A stretch of DNA of 64,000 nt, taken from Diogma glabrata (taxonomy: Eukaryota; Arthropoda; Insecta; Diptera; Cylindrotomidae). The notes beneath the pieces were generated by a model. It worked only from the letters and a program-made list of their open reading frames with translations, ran no database searches and was not told where the DNA came from. A program made the position numbers and the translations under genes. This document shows positions 21,569-33,146 of this stretch, one piece after another. The stretch spans positions 307,485,061 through 307,549,060 of the forward strand of contig OY856186.1 of the NCBI GenBank assembly GCA_963693315.1, read 5' to 3'. The stretch's first letter is position 1, and every line of letters begins with the position of its first letter.

Positions 21569-21866
21569 TATGTGTGTGTGTGTGTAAGTGTGCTAGAGTA
21601 TGTGAGAAAATGTGGGGTTGAATGTGCTGATCGCGGTTCTTTCGCCAAAGGGGTCGCCAGAGTCTCAGTTTTCCAATTGTCTTTTTTCCATCTCTGTCTA
21701 ATCACGTAATTTGCGTACATTTCTGTATTTGTGTTGAAGAAGCAGGTATATTTCTATCAAATCCACGATGAATGAGCGCTAGTCGATTCGGCGTTATTAA
21801 TCTCCAAGGTACGCAGCCTGCTATGCACTTCATTTGTGCGCCAATGAAGAAGCACTTCACTACAAT
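21480..21866 (+). mobile_element. LTR 3'-end relic related to the giant LTR
   Basis: After a (TG)n run the sequence follows the order of the giant LTR end: ggggttgaatgtgctgatcg, ggggtcgccagagtctca, cacgtaatttgcgtacat, ctgctatgc..cttcat and a final cttcactaca at about 21,866, matching the giant LTR end cttcattaca. No primer-binding site follows. This is a diverged solo end, not part of the 40-59-kb element. Confidence 0.6.
21509..21564 (+). repeat. (TG)n microsatellite
   Basis: About 28 uninterrupted TG dinucleotides, followed by further imperfect GT-rich sequence to about 21,590. It is an expansion of the GT-rich zone of the LTR relic. Confidence 0.95.
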
Positions 21867-22549
21867 AATTAAACCAAATTTAAAAAAACTAACCTATTTG
21901 GAATCTGTAATCGGAAATAAAAGTGAAATTTTAAACGACGAAATTGATGATTCACTCGCAGAAAATCATAGAATTTGGCTTAAATTTAACGCCGCTCAAT
22001 CAAATTACGATAAAACACTAGATAAATGGAAAAAACCTATCAGTATCGGCGTTAATTTATTTTAACACATTTAAATAAACCCATTTACGATTTATTTGAG
22101 AATTGGCTGGTTTTCAAACATTCTACATATGCAGAACCTTTGGTTAGATATAAGCTGCTTAAAAATTATTTGCCCATTTAAATTTGATTTTTCTTTATAT
22201 TTTTAGATTAATACTGATTTTGAATTTTTATACCCCGAAAAAGGAAATAACCTTTTAAAAAATTGGAGTTTATTTTCATAAAACATTACATTTTATTAAA
22301 AAGCCAACGTAAAAGACAAAGAGAGATGCAAACTCCTAAAGGAATTGAACACTAACATCGATAGTGGTAAGTTATACTATTAAGAACTGAATTATTTGTT
22401 TTTTGATTGATTTATTATACATTATAACTTGAATTTCAGATTCACGGGATGGTCTAATAATTTTGTTGTTGAGTTCAATTATTTTACCTACAGCACGACT
22501 GGGGAAAAACGGGAAAAACAAAGTGAAAAAAAATGAGAATTATTTATGA
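21855..22549 (+). pseudogene. Relic of an unnamed transposon-associated gene, four segments
   Basis: Segment 1 (to 22,065) carries LAENHRIWLKFNAAQSNYD and LDKWKK. After a stop and frame change, about 22,080-22,170 reads YDLFENWLVFKHSTYAEPL. A new exon (22,207-22,366, acceptor TTTTTAG, donor GTAAGT) gives DFEFLYPEKG, a KNWSLF segment with two in-frame stops, then KERCKLLKELN. The last exon (22,440-22,549, acceptor TTTCAG) begins in phase and reads IILLLSSIILPTARLGK then a stop. The layout (WLKxN, DFEFLYP, double leucine segment before LP) is that of the same unnamed insect protein type whose front half is at 17,364. Several lesions show that it is dead. Confidence 0.4.
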
Positions 22550-23017
22550 TATCTAATATCGATTTAAAGAAATATTTTGATTAACATGACGTTAAGTTTG
22601 AATCTAATATTTATAAAATATTTATAAATATATATATTTGAACAATTAAAATATAATTTTATGAATGATATTTAAATATGAAGCCAATTATTGTATGGAA
22701 AAATAAACCGCCACCTCCAAATATAAATAAAGGTTTTATTTAAAATAATAAAAGTTTTAAAAATATATTCGCAACTTGTTTGTATTAAACCATCAATTTA
22801 CGTTACACTACCCAACCTTGCCATCAAAAACGTCACTTTCGGAACAAAAGGGCGGTTTCTATTGTTTCAGAATTTAATTCAAAGGATTTGACAAATGGAG
22901 AGCAAAAGTGGAAATTATTGTTCTGTCAATACTCCTTTTGGATCAACAATTCCATTATTTAAATCAAAACGGGATTATTTTGTTTTGATGAATCGATAAA
23001 ATAGCAAAAACGATTTA
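22550..23017. other. AT-rich stretch, no feature seen
   Basis: No frame or repeat is supported between the gene relic and the hAT target site. Confidence 0.5.
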
Positions 23018-23025
23018 ATTGAAAG

Positions 23026-24647
23026 TAGGGATTGCAATTCCGGTATTTCGAATCCCGGAATACCGGGATTCGAACGAATTTTCCAACCTCGAAAACCCGG
23101 TATTAGCATTTTGAAATACCGGTATTTCAATATTAAAGGAAAAATAGTGTTTTATTTCTAAACTCTAAAATCCTTATAACGAAATATCATTTGATTGTAT
23201 TTATTTCTATACATATTATAAAATCTTTGATGTGAAACATCATTTCATATAGGATATCATACAGGATATTTTTAAGTTGATTCGGTTCGTGGAAATTGTT
23301 ATCATAAAGAATGAAGCTGCCAAAAAAATCAAAGTCTTACATCATTTTCTATATTTTAATGTGAATTGTGATTGCAATTTGCAATTTTATTATTCAAATG
23401 TTCTTTTTTGATTATTTCCAATTTGCAATTTCCAAGACTGAATTATTATTATTATTTAAATATATTTTAAAATATAGAAAAAATTATTTTATTGAAATTT
23501 TTAATGTTGATATAATTGCAATACAATTGTTAATTATAACATTGTTGATTTACAAAGACTGAATTATTTTATTTTGTTATATTATTATTTAAATATATTG
23601 TTTTATTCGCCTACATATTGAAGTGGTACTTTATTACTGTGATTTGCGGCCGTAAAGTGTCACTTTTTAAGCATATGTTTTGTTGTCATAGTTACATCCA
23701 AAAAAGTAAAAAAACATTTGTATTTGTTTAAATTCTATAAAAACTAGACATTTTTATCAAAGCAACCTTTAAATTCAAAATTTCATAATCCAATTAAAAT
23801 CATTAGTATTATTTGTTGTCATAGTTATACAATTATTTGGAAAAAATAACAAATATTTTGTCAAAGGCTACCTGTTCAACATATTTTTCTTTAAAATTTT
23901 ATGCAAATTTATAACTTTGCTTTAGAATAAATAGAACATTATTTACTTAGGAGCTAAAGTGCTACTTTTTGTGTTGAGTCTATAGTTTGACGGCCGACCG
24001 TAGGTTATTTACACTATTTTTCGGCAAACGTTTAAACTTTTTATAAATATAAAATTATATAAATTATAAATTTCATTATCCAATTACACTATTTGTTATG
24101 TTTTGTTGTCGTAGTTACATACAATAATTTAAAATTTCATAATCCAATCAGAATCAATTTCTTATTTTTTGTTGTCATAGTTATACAATTTGTTTGAAAA
24201 ATAACAAAATAACAAATAACATATGCTACTTTACTTCCGCCGTAATATAAAATAAAAATGGCGTTACTTTTGCAGCCGCTTTGATTATAAGTAAAAAAGT
24301 AAGACTTTAACTAACTTCCTAGCCATAGTAAAGTTAAACTTTACAGCCGTTTGCCGAAAAATAATTTTTGTTTAAATATTTTGCTTGCGGTGAATAAAAA
24401 ATGGTATATGATGCTCGGACGTAAGCTATTTTGGACTTAATGTGGGTGCAAAATGCAAATCGAGGCGCTACAAAATCTTTAGCTCTACGTCCTTGCAGCA
24501 TAATGTACGATTAAAGTACAGAAAAAATTATTTTATTGAGATTTTTATTTTTTTGTAAATCCCGGTATTAATACCGGGATTCCGGTTTTAGATTAATCAA
24601 TATCGAAATCCCGGTATTGATTTTTTCCTTAAAATTTGCAATCCCTA
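23026..24647. mobile_element. Nonautonomous hAT element (MITE) with perfect 8-bp target duplication
   Basis: The ends are inverted repeats tagggattgcaa / ttgcaatcccta (12 bp), and attgaaag stands directly outside both ends (23,018-23,025 and 24,648-24,655), the 8-bp duplication diagnostic of hAT transposition. Subterminal palindromes are built from ccggtat and cgaatcccgg motifs (23,040-23,145 and 24,555-24,620). There is no transposase. A hairpin-ended repeat (23,601-24,509) is nested inside. The original element would be about 0.7 kb. Confidence 0.92.
23601..24509 (+). mobile_element. Hairpin-ended repeat unit nested in the hAT MITE
   Basis: Starts ttttattcgcctacat and ends with the tgcagcataatgtac terminus, like the units at 16,300. 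It is longer (about 0.9 kb) because part of the body is duplicated or expanded around 23,940-24,350. It must postdate the hAT insertion. Confidence 0.7.
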
Positions 24648-24793
24648 ATTGAAAGTAATACTTTTGGTTCAAAACTTGCAATATTTATTTCAAAAGATTT
24701 ATTTTTGTTTTAAAGATATACAAGAAAAAACAAAGACAATTAAATTGAAAGACATATTTTTGGATCAACAGTGTTCACATTTGATTCCATAAT

Positions 24794-25287
24794 AGTACAT
24801 TATGATGCTAGGACGTAAAGCTAAAGATTTTGGACGGATGTGGAGTTTGCAAATCGAGGCGCTAGCCGAGATTTGCACCCACATTAAGTCCAAAATAGCT
24901 TACGTTCGTGCATCATATACTATTTTTTATTCGCCGCAAGCAAAATATTTTAAGAAAAGTTGTTTGTTCTAAATTAAAATTATAAATTTTATTAAATTTT
25001 AAAATAAAAATATGTGGAACAAGTAACCTTTGAAAAAATATTTATTATTTTTTCCAAATTCTATGACAACAAATGATAACAACTATTTTAATTGGATAAT
25101 GAAATTTTGAATTTGCGGGTTGCTTTGATAAAAAAATTTATTTTTCATAGAATTTAAACAAATACAAATGCTTTTTACTTTTTTGGACGTAGCTATGACG
25201 ACAAAATAAACAGTTGAAAAGTGATACTTTAAAGCCGCAAATCACAGTAATAAAGTAACACTTTAATATATAGGCGAATAAAAAATA
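24794..25287 (-). mobile_element. Full hairpin-ended repeat unit, minus orientation
   Basis: Nearly identical over its length to the complement of 16,594-17,092. The terminal hairpin occupies 24,794-24,925 (acattatgatgctaggacg pairs with cgt..gcatcatat), then a body bordered by ttttttattcgcc and ggcgaataaaaaa. In element orientation attat borders both ends, a possible 5-bp target duplication. It is the cleanest copy for defining the family. Confidence 0.8.
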
Positions 25288-25549
25288 ATTTTTTGTTTTT
25301 AATAATTTGGATCCAAAAGCAAGAACTGTTGATTTAAAAGTAATATTTTTAAATCAAATGTTTGCAATAAAATCAAAAGTACGGGCACATTTGAATCAAA
25401 AAATTTTACCATTGGCGACTTTTTGAAAGTATTTTTCATTGTTTCAAATGGCTTTTTCGTGAGTTTAAAATTTTTTTTTCTCTCAGTGTTGAGCTTTTGC
25501 TACTTCACAATACACGTACTTAAATAAAATGCGACACATGTCAAATTAA

Positions 25550-26020
25550 CCATATGAAAAAATGCTCTAAAATAGCTCTTGTGCTCTAGAGCAGGGTAAT
25601 CCAATGAAGTTTGTTCTATAGTAATCAAAATTTTATTTTTTATGTCATATGAGCCGTAAAATAGTATTACACTATGCTCTTATATAGCAAGTAGATAAAA
25701 AAAGCTATAAGCTCCATATCAGTTTTAATACAGATTTAATAAATGATAAAATTAGGCTAATAGATGCATTTTATTCTAAAAACATGCTTACTCTATTTAA
25801 CAATCTAGTTTAGCTCTAATTGTGGTTATAGAGCTTATGAATAAAGCTCTATGCTCTACAAGCTTATACAGCTAAAATAATAAAGGAGCACTGAATTAGA
25901 GTAACATAATTTTGCGTAAAACTGGAAGCTGTGAATATTTTTCAAGTAGAGCTTATAGGCTCATATTTTCTGTTTTAGAACTGAATTAGAGCTCCCAGTT
26001 GCTAATAGCTCTTACAAATG
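25550..26020. repeat. Dense cluster of TAGAGC / AGCTCT half-sites
   Basis: Over about 470 bp there are more than a dozen copies of agctct, gctcta, tagagc and agctta motifs in both orientations, some as full palindromes (gctctagagc at about 25,583). The rest is AT-rich. No coding frame. It may be the interior of an unclassified MITE or a protein-binding array. Confidence 0.45.
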
Positions 26021-26883
26021 TTACTTGGGAAAAGAATTAGTTGTAAAGCGCTTTATGGTTTTTCACGGAGAGAACGTAAAATTGGATACCAGCTTGTATG
26101 CTCGAAACCTCGATAGATGAATAAATTGATAGGAAGCTCACCAAGCGTCTACACATAGGATAAAGCCTGCTTACCAGCTAAGTTTTCATTTTGTTTTATT
26201 CTATTAATATATGTTTTTTTTAGTCCTTTATATTGTTTGATGGCTTCTACTTGCCATTAGGCAAGTTAGGGTAATATAAAGACTTTATTAGATATTCCCA
26301 ATATCAGATTCGTCTCTAGGACGATTTGTATTTTGTAAATTTTCCGTCGTGTTACTATTTTAATTAAATAAAATCGTATATAAAGTTCAAATGATTCACA
26401 AAGTGAATCATTAACAAAGTTTTGGAAGGAGCTATTAAGTATCGTTACATTGAAGGACACAGGACGAATCGTTACGTGACGTTCGGATCGAATGAGCAGT
26501 GGGTTTGCAATTGAATCAACATCGCTAATACGGGAATTTAATTTTCTAGGATTTTTAAATAATTTACTTTAATCTAATTTTTTTTATACTTTAATCTAAT
26601 TTTTTTTATTGTAGCATTAGTTGGTACGAGATTAAGTTGACTTAATCCTTCCCTTAATTGTTGAATTCCTACAGTTTTAAAGAAGCAATCATAAAATGGA
26701 TTCTTTTATTTTCAATTGATTAATTCTGTTTGTGGAATCGAATCGGGAAATCCACCGAACCACAAGCGCTTGGGGTAGAAGTTGGAAATGTTCAGAATTC
26801 AAAGAACATATATTTAAAACAAAACACTAAAAATTAAAGAAACCAAAAAAAAAATAGAGAAAAACAAACGAAATTAAGTATGT
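26021..26883. other. AT-rich stretch, no supported gene
   Basis: A short frame on the minus strand (26,266-26,460) has no recognisable motif. A 20-bp unit ttaatctaattttttttat is repeated twice at about 26,570-26,610. Confidence 0.45.
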
Positions 26884-27300
26884 TGTAACGTCGGCCATAT
26901 TCTCATAAATCATATTAAAACCCAATTTCTATTCTCTTTTCCATTCAATCAAAATATATTTCCATCATTCAATTTCACTTTTACAATCATAACAATTTAA
27001 AAATTTTCAAATTATAACCAACAGCCTTAAATTCGAATTTCACAATGAATAGATAAAAGAACACATCATTTATATTTTTTTCGAACAGATATTGTTGCTT
27101 AAAGCTGCTTCATTTTTTTTTGCTTAAAATACGAGTGTCAAAAGAAAACACAATTTTTTTATCTGAAAATTAAATTATAAAATTCAATTCTTTTTTCGGT
27201 GTTCAACTGGACAACAATTAAATGTTAAAACTTTTAATTAAATTAAAAAAAATAAGAAAAGAAGGAAAGATTATAAATATAATAAAAAGTAAAATTGAAA
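26884..27300 (+). mobile_element. LTR copy of the TGTAACGTCG gypsy family (5' part)
   Basis: Begins tgtaacgtcggccatattct and aligns by eye with the LTR starts at 28,706 and 43,716 (shared ..ttccattcaatcaaaa, acaatcataacaattta, aacagcctt and gataaaagaac). The 3' limit is unclear. Confidence 0.5.
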
Positions 27301-28705
27301 AAAAGTGATATTTTTCATTTAGTTACAACGCTATTGGGTTTTGCTTTTTACCAGGTGTTTGCATTGTGGGTGTGGAACCACTTTTATTGATGGCAGAAAA
27401 GAAAATTTATAAATGTTTTTTTTGAATGAATTAATAGCAGAGCAGAGGTAAAGTTAACCAAATCAATTGGGTTATTGTTGGAAGCCTGGGAAGTTTTTTT
27501 TGAATGAATTAATCGCAGAGAGAGCAGAGCAGTGTTTTGTTTTGAGTGAAACGATAGTAACGAAAGGAAATCTGTCTATATAAGTGAGCTATTGACATGA
27601 AGATGTATATAATGCTAGTGATTGACGAGTAATAATAAGGAACATTCTATCTCATCCGATTATTGAATGTGGGAATTAGTAGCGAGAAGGAGAAATTATA
27701 CTAATTGGCTGATTATAAGTATTGCCGGGAAAATTTATGAGTTGGCGACTATCTTGAACATCCACGGAGGCGATCCAGTAAACGCAAGTTTATATTTTTA
27801 TACTTTATTATTAATATTATTATAAATTTATGTCTATATCTATAGTGCGTGTTCATATATCTGACTTTTTTTATATTGAGTATATAATGATTGAGTAAAG
27901 GAAACAATTGATTGAGAGACTCCCAAGTCTAGATAGTGTCGAGACGATTTGTCAACCGGCTAAATTAATATATCTAATAATTGAAAGGTCCAAAGCTAAC
28001 AATGTATCTGATCTATTATTATTTTTTTTTTCCCGAGGGTTATCAATGGATGGAATAAGAACACTTGATTTAAAACTTTAAAGAATAATATTATTGTAAT
28101 AAGATTAAATAATGAAATTTTGAAAATATAACGTTAGATTAAAACTAAATCTTTTTTTTTAATTTCGACAAATAATGATAGTTTGTTTGAAAGATAATGA
28201 TAGTTTTTTTCCTTGTAAATAAATTGTTCTAAAGATGAGATGAAGTATTTTATTGGGTGATGTGAGGTAGTGATATCCTGGGGGAGTTTCATCTTGTTGT
28301 TGTTGTTTTTACACCTTCCTATCCTGTTACTCCTTTCTCATCCAGCATCCCAGTGGTCTAATTTCATAATTTACCTACGCCTCAGTCATCCCACGCCCCA
28401 AATTAGCTTAAGTCGGCCAAGTTCAGACCATGTTGAGTCTTCTAGGTATCTCACGCTATCGCGGCTTTTCAACCTTGATACAAACACAAATTTCAGAATG
28501 TATACAAAAATGAACTAAATGTCAAAATTTATATGCGCGCACTAGTTCTGATGCTTACCACCAGAAGTTTCCTCTAATCGTCAATGTTTCTCCAATCGTC
28601 GGTGTTCCTCTGCATATTACGACCGATCAGGGAACATAATTCGAGTGTAAACTCTTTTCTTAATTAACGAAACTTTTAGACTCTCATCGGATACGTACAA
28701 CGGCA
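27301..28705. other. Unassigned stretch with a short direct duplication
   Basis: gttttttttgaatgaattaat occurs twice (about 27,414 and 27,495), followed each time by cgcagag/agcagagcag. At 28,270-28,518 a short frame of higher GC content exists but shows no family motif. Nothing else is supported. Confidence 0.35.
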
Positions 28706-29870
28706 TGTAACGTCGACTATATTCGCGGTAGTAATATTAAAACCAATTTCCATTTTCTTTTCCATCCATCAAAAATATTTCCATATTCCATTTTCATTTT
28801 ACAATCATAATAGTTTAACAGTTTTTTCAAATAACCGAACAGCCTCAAAATTCAAATATCACAGAAAACAAATGGATAAAAGAACTCATTGTTTAATCAA
28901 CGCTGATTTTATTTTTTTGGTTAAGAGATGATGTGTCAAAATAATCACATTTTGTAATTCATTCGATGTTTAATTTTTAAAAGTAAAACAATTCAATTCG
29001 ATTTTTGCTTTTTCAAACACAACAGTGGCAAGTGTTTATGTCAAAATAACTAAATTAATTGATTTTATAAATTGTGTAAACATAAGGAAAAAGTATAGAG
29101 AAAAAGAAATTGTTTTCTTTTAGTAGTAATATAAAAATATATTAGCTATATTAAATATATAATAAATTGATTTTTTCATGATTGAGGCTATTGATTGTGC
29201 GAGATAAGAAATTTTACATATTGTCTTTTCTTTGGGAGTTTGGCAGATTAATAATTCACAAAGGAAATCACAGATACGACTTTTCTTTTATGAAAAGTAA
29301 TTGGCCTAAATAAAGGAAAATATTGTTCATCATAACACTAATAGCTTGATTGTGGCGTTCATGGAAATAACGGACCTCGCATTTACTGTTCATTTTGGCA
29401 CGCATTTACCGTTTGTTACATTATCACCATTATTCTTCGGCTGCTATTGTTATTATTACTACAGAAGGGATACTCGTTGCAAACCGCTATTCGGAAACAT
29501 AGTAATCTATTTAACAATTATCATCTACATTTAAAGTATCAGCAACTGGTGCATACTGTAATAGTCATAAAGAAGAAGATCGTACACAAGATTATTTTTT
29601 TCAACATCCAGTGAGTGTTTTTTTATTATTATTATTATTCATTAGAATTGAATGGTTGTATTTTATAGTATAGGTTTATCGTTTGATAAGATAGGAAAGT
29701 TACCCTTTTGTTTTATAGAGATGATAGTTTAAAGAGAAGGAAGATAAGAGATTTCTAAACTAGAGTTGTTTGGATGACGATTTTGGTTCTCCGGCGTTAA
29801 AAACTAGTGTTTATATTATATTTATGGTTTACTATATCAAAAGTCCAAGCCACAATATAGTGGTCTAACA
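28706..29870 (+). mobile_element. LTR copy of the TGTAACGTCG gypsy family
   Basis: Starts tgtaacgtcgac and ends aaaagtccaagccacaatat then ...ctaaca at 29,870, matching the ends of the LTRs at 43,716-44,340 and 11,971-12,010. It is longer than the 626-bp copy and probably contains an insertion between about 29,340 and 29,800. An integrase fragment follows immediately. Confidence 0.5.
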
Positions 29871-29871
29871 G

Positions 29872-30457
29872 GCATACCATCCACAAACGAACGGGATGGT
29901 AGAACGATTTCATCGACAACTAAAAGCTGCACTTATGGCCAGTGGCAACACCACTCAGTGGAGCTCCGAAATACCAATCATACTTCTACCAATCATAGGT
30001 ATTCGAGCTACAGTGAAAGAAGATCTGAAGTGCTCACCCGCAGAACTTGTCTACGGACAAACACTCAAACTGCCCGGTGAATTCTACGTAGAAAATTCTC
30101 CTTCACAACTGCAAAGTTACGATTCAGTCATTGATCAACTTCGAAATACGATGCACAACTTAATTCCAACAGCTACACGACAAACCAAACAAAACGACAT
30201 TTTTGTTCCAAAGTCGCTAGAAAACCGACTACGCTTTCGTTAGGGTTGATAGAATTCGCACCGGTTTATAATCCCCATATGAAGGTCCTTACAAAATCAT
30301 ACGACGCCTCCGTAAACAATTCATAATCGAGATCAAAAGCAAACAACAATCTGTCTCGATCGACAGATTGAAGCCAGCGTATGGTATCTTGTGTTCAGCT
30401 GATCGTTCACCAGCTTCTCGAACACACAAAGCTGTTCATTTCGAACAGATAAACTAA
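29872..30457 (+). pseudogene. Gypsy integrase C-terminal fragment
   Basis: The frame opens with AYHPQTNGMVERFHRQLKAA, the end of the integrase core that contains the catalytic Glu. It continues through CSPAELVYGQTLKLPGEF. At 30,241 a stop appears and the homology moves frame to RVDRIRTG, with another stop, then SPYEGPYKIIRR and SVSIDRLKPAY, the GPY/F module of gypsy integrases, ending at TAA 30,455. A purine-rich tract (gcgggggc, gagcgggg) follows at 30,459-30,483, as before a 3' LTR. The rest of pol is missing: an LTR end abuts the fragment on its left. Confidence 0.85.
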
Positions 30458-30486
30458 GCGGGGGCTTTCATCTACGAGCGGGGTAC

Positions 30487-30529
30487 TGTAGTGGTTAATA
30501 TATTTAAATTTAAATAATTAATCACTACA
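30487..30529. repeat. 43-bp palindromic LTR remnant (TGTAGTG...CACTACA)
   Basis: Directly after the purine tract of the integrase fragment stands a near-palindrome beginning tgtagtggttaat and ending attaatcactaca with tttaaattta in the centre. It starts TG and ends CA like an LTR, but is far too short, so an LTR whose middle was deleted between inverted ends is the best guess. Confidence 0.5.
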
Positions 30530-33010
30530 AAAACTTAAACGGCATGATGCTGCTGATTTCATCTGAGCACTGTTGGTGACGATATTTGTAAAAAACAACG
30601 AGGTCAGCAACAGTGCGACGATGTTGTAGGGAATCAAGTTTTGATGTCAAAGTTAGTTCACCCACAATTCGTATAGCCCGCTTTTGAACAGAGTCCAAGA
30701 GGGCCAAGATGGAAACAGAAGCAGCACCCTAACTTGACAACAGTACAAGGACGAATATAGGACTTAACATGGAGCAATTGGTATGGAGTGAAAAATTTTT
30801 TGAGGCCGAGTTTTTTAGACGCGCTTTTTGCCATCGCCATTACATGATCGTTCCAGAGTAGGTCATTTGGAACTGTGACACCCAATAAACGAATGCTTTT
30901 ACATTCACCTATTGGTTCATCACACATACTGAATAAAATATCTTTGGGGAGCTCGGTCTTTGATCTGGAAATAATCAACAGCTGTGTTTTGGTAGAGTTG
31001 AAATTGATCAGGTTTTGGTCACCACAATCGGCGACATTTTTTAGGTCTTTATTCACGTTTATGGCAGCGTCTCTCCGGGCGGGATTAATTCGTTCGTGCA
31101 TTTTACCTTTTGAAGGAAGGGGCTCGAACGGCTTGTGCAGAGTACTATCATCTGCAAAACTATTCTAAGGAGACTGAAATGTATCGGTTGGATAGAAAAT
31201 TTTGAATCAGCATCACAATATTGGGATGAAAACCATACGCAACGAGCTTGTGGATCAAGTTCGCATACCAGACTCGATCGAATGCCTTGGAGATGTCTAA
31301 AGCGATAACGTATGTTTCACCACCTTTATCAAGTATGCTGTTCCAACAATGCGCTACATAGTTCAAAAGATCGGTAGTTGATCTTTTGTTTCGAAAACCG
31401 TATTGGCTGTCGGATATTAAATGATTTACTTCCAGTAATTTTGAAATGTGTGAATTAATATAATGCTCGTAGACTTTGGATAGGACCGATAGTAAAGCTA
31501 TTGGCCTATAATTTGAGATATCGGATTTTGGTCCCTTTTTGGGGACGGGCTGGACATTGGTCAACTTCCAGCACGAAGGAAATATACCAGATTTGTAGGA
31601 TTAGTAGAATATTTTAGTCAAAGTTGGTGCAAGTTCTTTAGAAAAGGTTTTTAAAATGATGGGTGGAATATTGTCTATTCCTGAGGCTTTGTTGATGTTT
31701 AACCCCTTTAAAAGTTTGGCGACTATTTTGGGTTTGAAGTGGAGTTCATTCATATTAACTCCAGAAGACTGGATTTGGGGCATTTCTTTAGGAGTTTCCA
31801 AAACAGTGGAGTTCAGAGCAAAGCGTTCAGCGAACAAGTTAGCTTTTCTTGCGGGATCATTGACGATTAAATCACCATCAATAATAGGGGGAATAGAAGA
31901 TTTTGTACCAGAATTTAAAGAATTGATGGCACTGTAGAAACTCTTGTCAGAAATAGACATAGACGTAAGTTTTGAAGCTTTCGCTCTGTCAATTTCAGAC
32001 TTTTCGTTTGAGATAATCTGGTTAGATATTTTGTTGGCCTTTAGATATTGGGATCGATTAGCGGGAGTTTTGTTATGAACCCATATGTTAAATGATCTAC
32101 GTTTGTTTCTAAGTGCCGCTTTGGCAGCCTTCGAATACAAGTATTTTTGCTTGGGTTTTACAATGGAAAAAGGGTCGAATTTATTGATAGCAAATTGGAT
32201 GGTTTCTGTAAAGTTTTGAGCAGAAACATTTACATTGTCAGTGTAAAAACAATGACGGTCGAAAGGGAAACCATGGAAAAAATTTTGAAGACCACTCTTA
32301 TCCATTTTTGAGTAGTGAAATATTTTACGGGGTTTGGGAGCTGTAGTTTTAAGTAAATCAGTTTTGATAACTGATGAAATTAAATAATGATCAGAGTTTC
32401 CAATACTACCTTTCGCTACATCGACACTCGTAATATCTGGCATTGTGGTAAGATAGAGATTTAAAAGAAAACTATTATCACCGCCATTACGGGGAGTGTA
32501 AGTTGGGCTTCTAACAATTTGGAATAGGCCCTGAGACGCGGCAAAAATTTCTGCCAGCTTTCCACTATTGTCAACATCGTCAATGATGTCGATAAGGAGT
32601 CATCGGTCGATTTGGAGAATTCCAACCATGATTTGTTGTGGACGTTGAAGTCACCGGTAACGATGACTTCACAATTAGGGGACTTTGCTCTAATCTCGTC
32701 CACAATTTTTGTTAGTGAATTAAAAAAGTTTGGGTTACGTTTGTTGGGGGACCGGTATAAAGCTATTGTAAAAAAAGTAATTTCGGGAAGACAAATCTTT
32801 AAAACCAATGTATTGAAGCCATCACCGTGTTGTTCAAAATTTGGAAAGCGTGTATACGCAACACTCCCATGAATGAATGCGCAAACGCCCTGATGGAGTT
32901 TGAAAGCTGATTCGAGCCTATATTTACAATTAAGCGATTCTATAAAGAGAAAATTTTCAGAAACTTGTGTTTCTGTAAGGAATAGAGTGTTCGGTTTGTC
33001 GTGCTCATAG
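30530..33010 (-). pseudogene. Jockey-like LINE ORF2 (endonuclease and reverse transcriptase), broken
   Basis: On the minus strand the order of domains is preserved. An APE-type endonuclease starts near 33,000 with LFLTETQVS and includes FTIALYRSPN and VIVTGDFNVHNKSW; a frame break lies near 32,550. From 32,443 a linker runs on, with DITSVDVAKGSIGNSDHYLI, a basic segment and NKASGIDNIPPIILK. The reverse transcriptase continues from 31,564 with ISNYRPIALLSVLSKVYE, QYGFRNKRSTTDLL and ALDISKAFDRVWY. After NRYIS about 50 residues are deleted and the frame resumes at FADDSTL (31,147-31,158) and the C-terminal region through SYIRPC. Several stops and shifts are present. The 3' end is cut at about 30,530, against a gypsy remnant. 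Same family as 20,041-20,600. Confidence 0.88.
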
Positions 33011-33146
33011 TTTTTTCTTTGTTCTCTGACAAATATTCATCCAGTGTGTATTCAGCAACCATAAAACTCGTATAAGTTTTCATCGATTGTAACGGGTGAT
33101 GTTCCCTTGCAACGACGCGGTCTTTGTCATCAGATAGTGTCAACCA

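Noticed and set aside
21401..21720. Cys/Val repeat and Thr/His repeat frames on both strands
   Set aside because: Translations of the (TG)n microsatellite.
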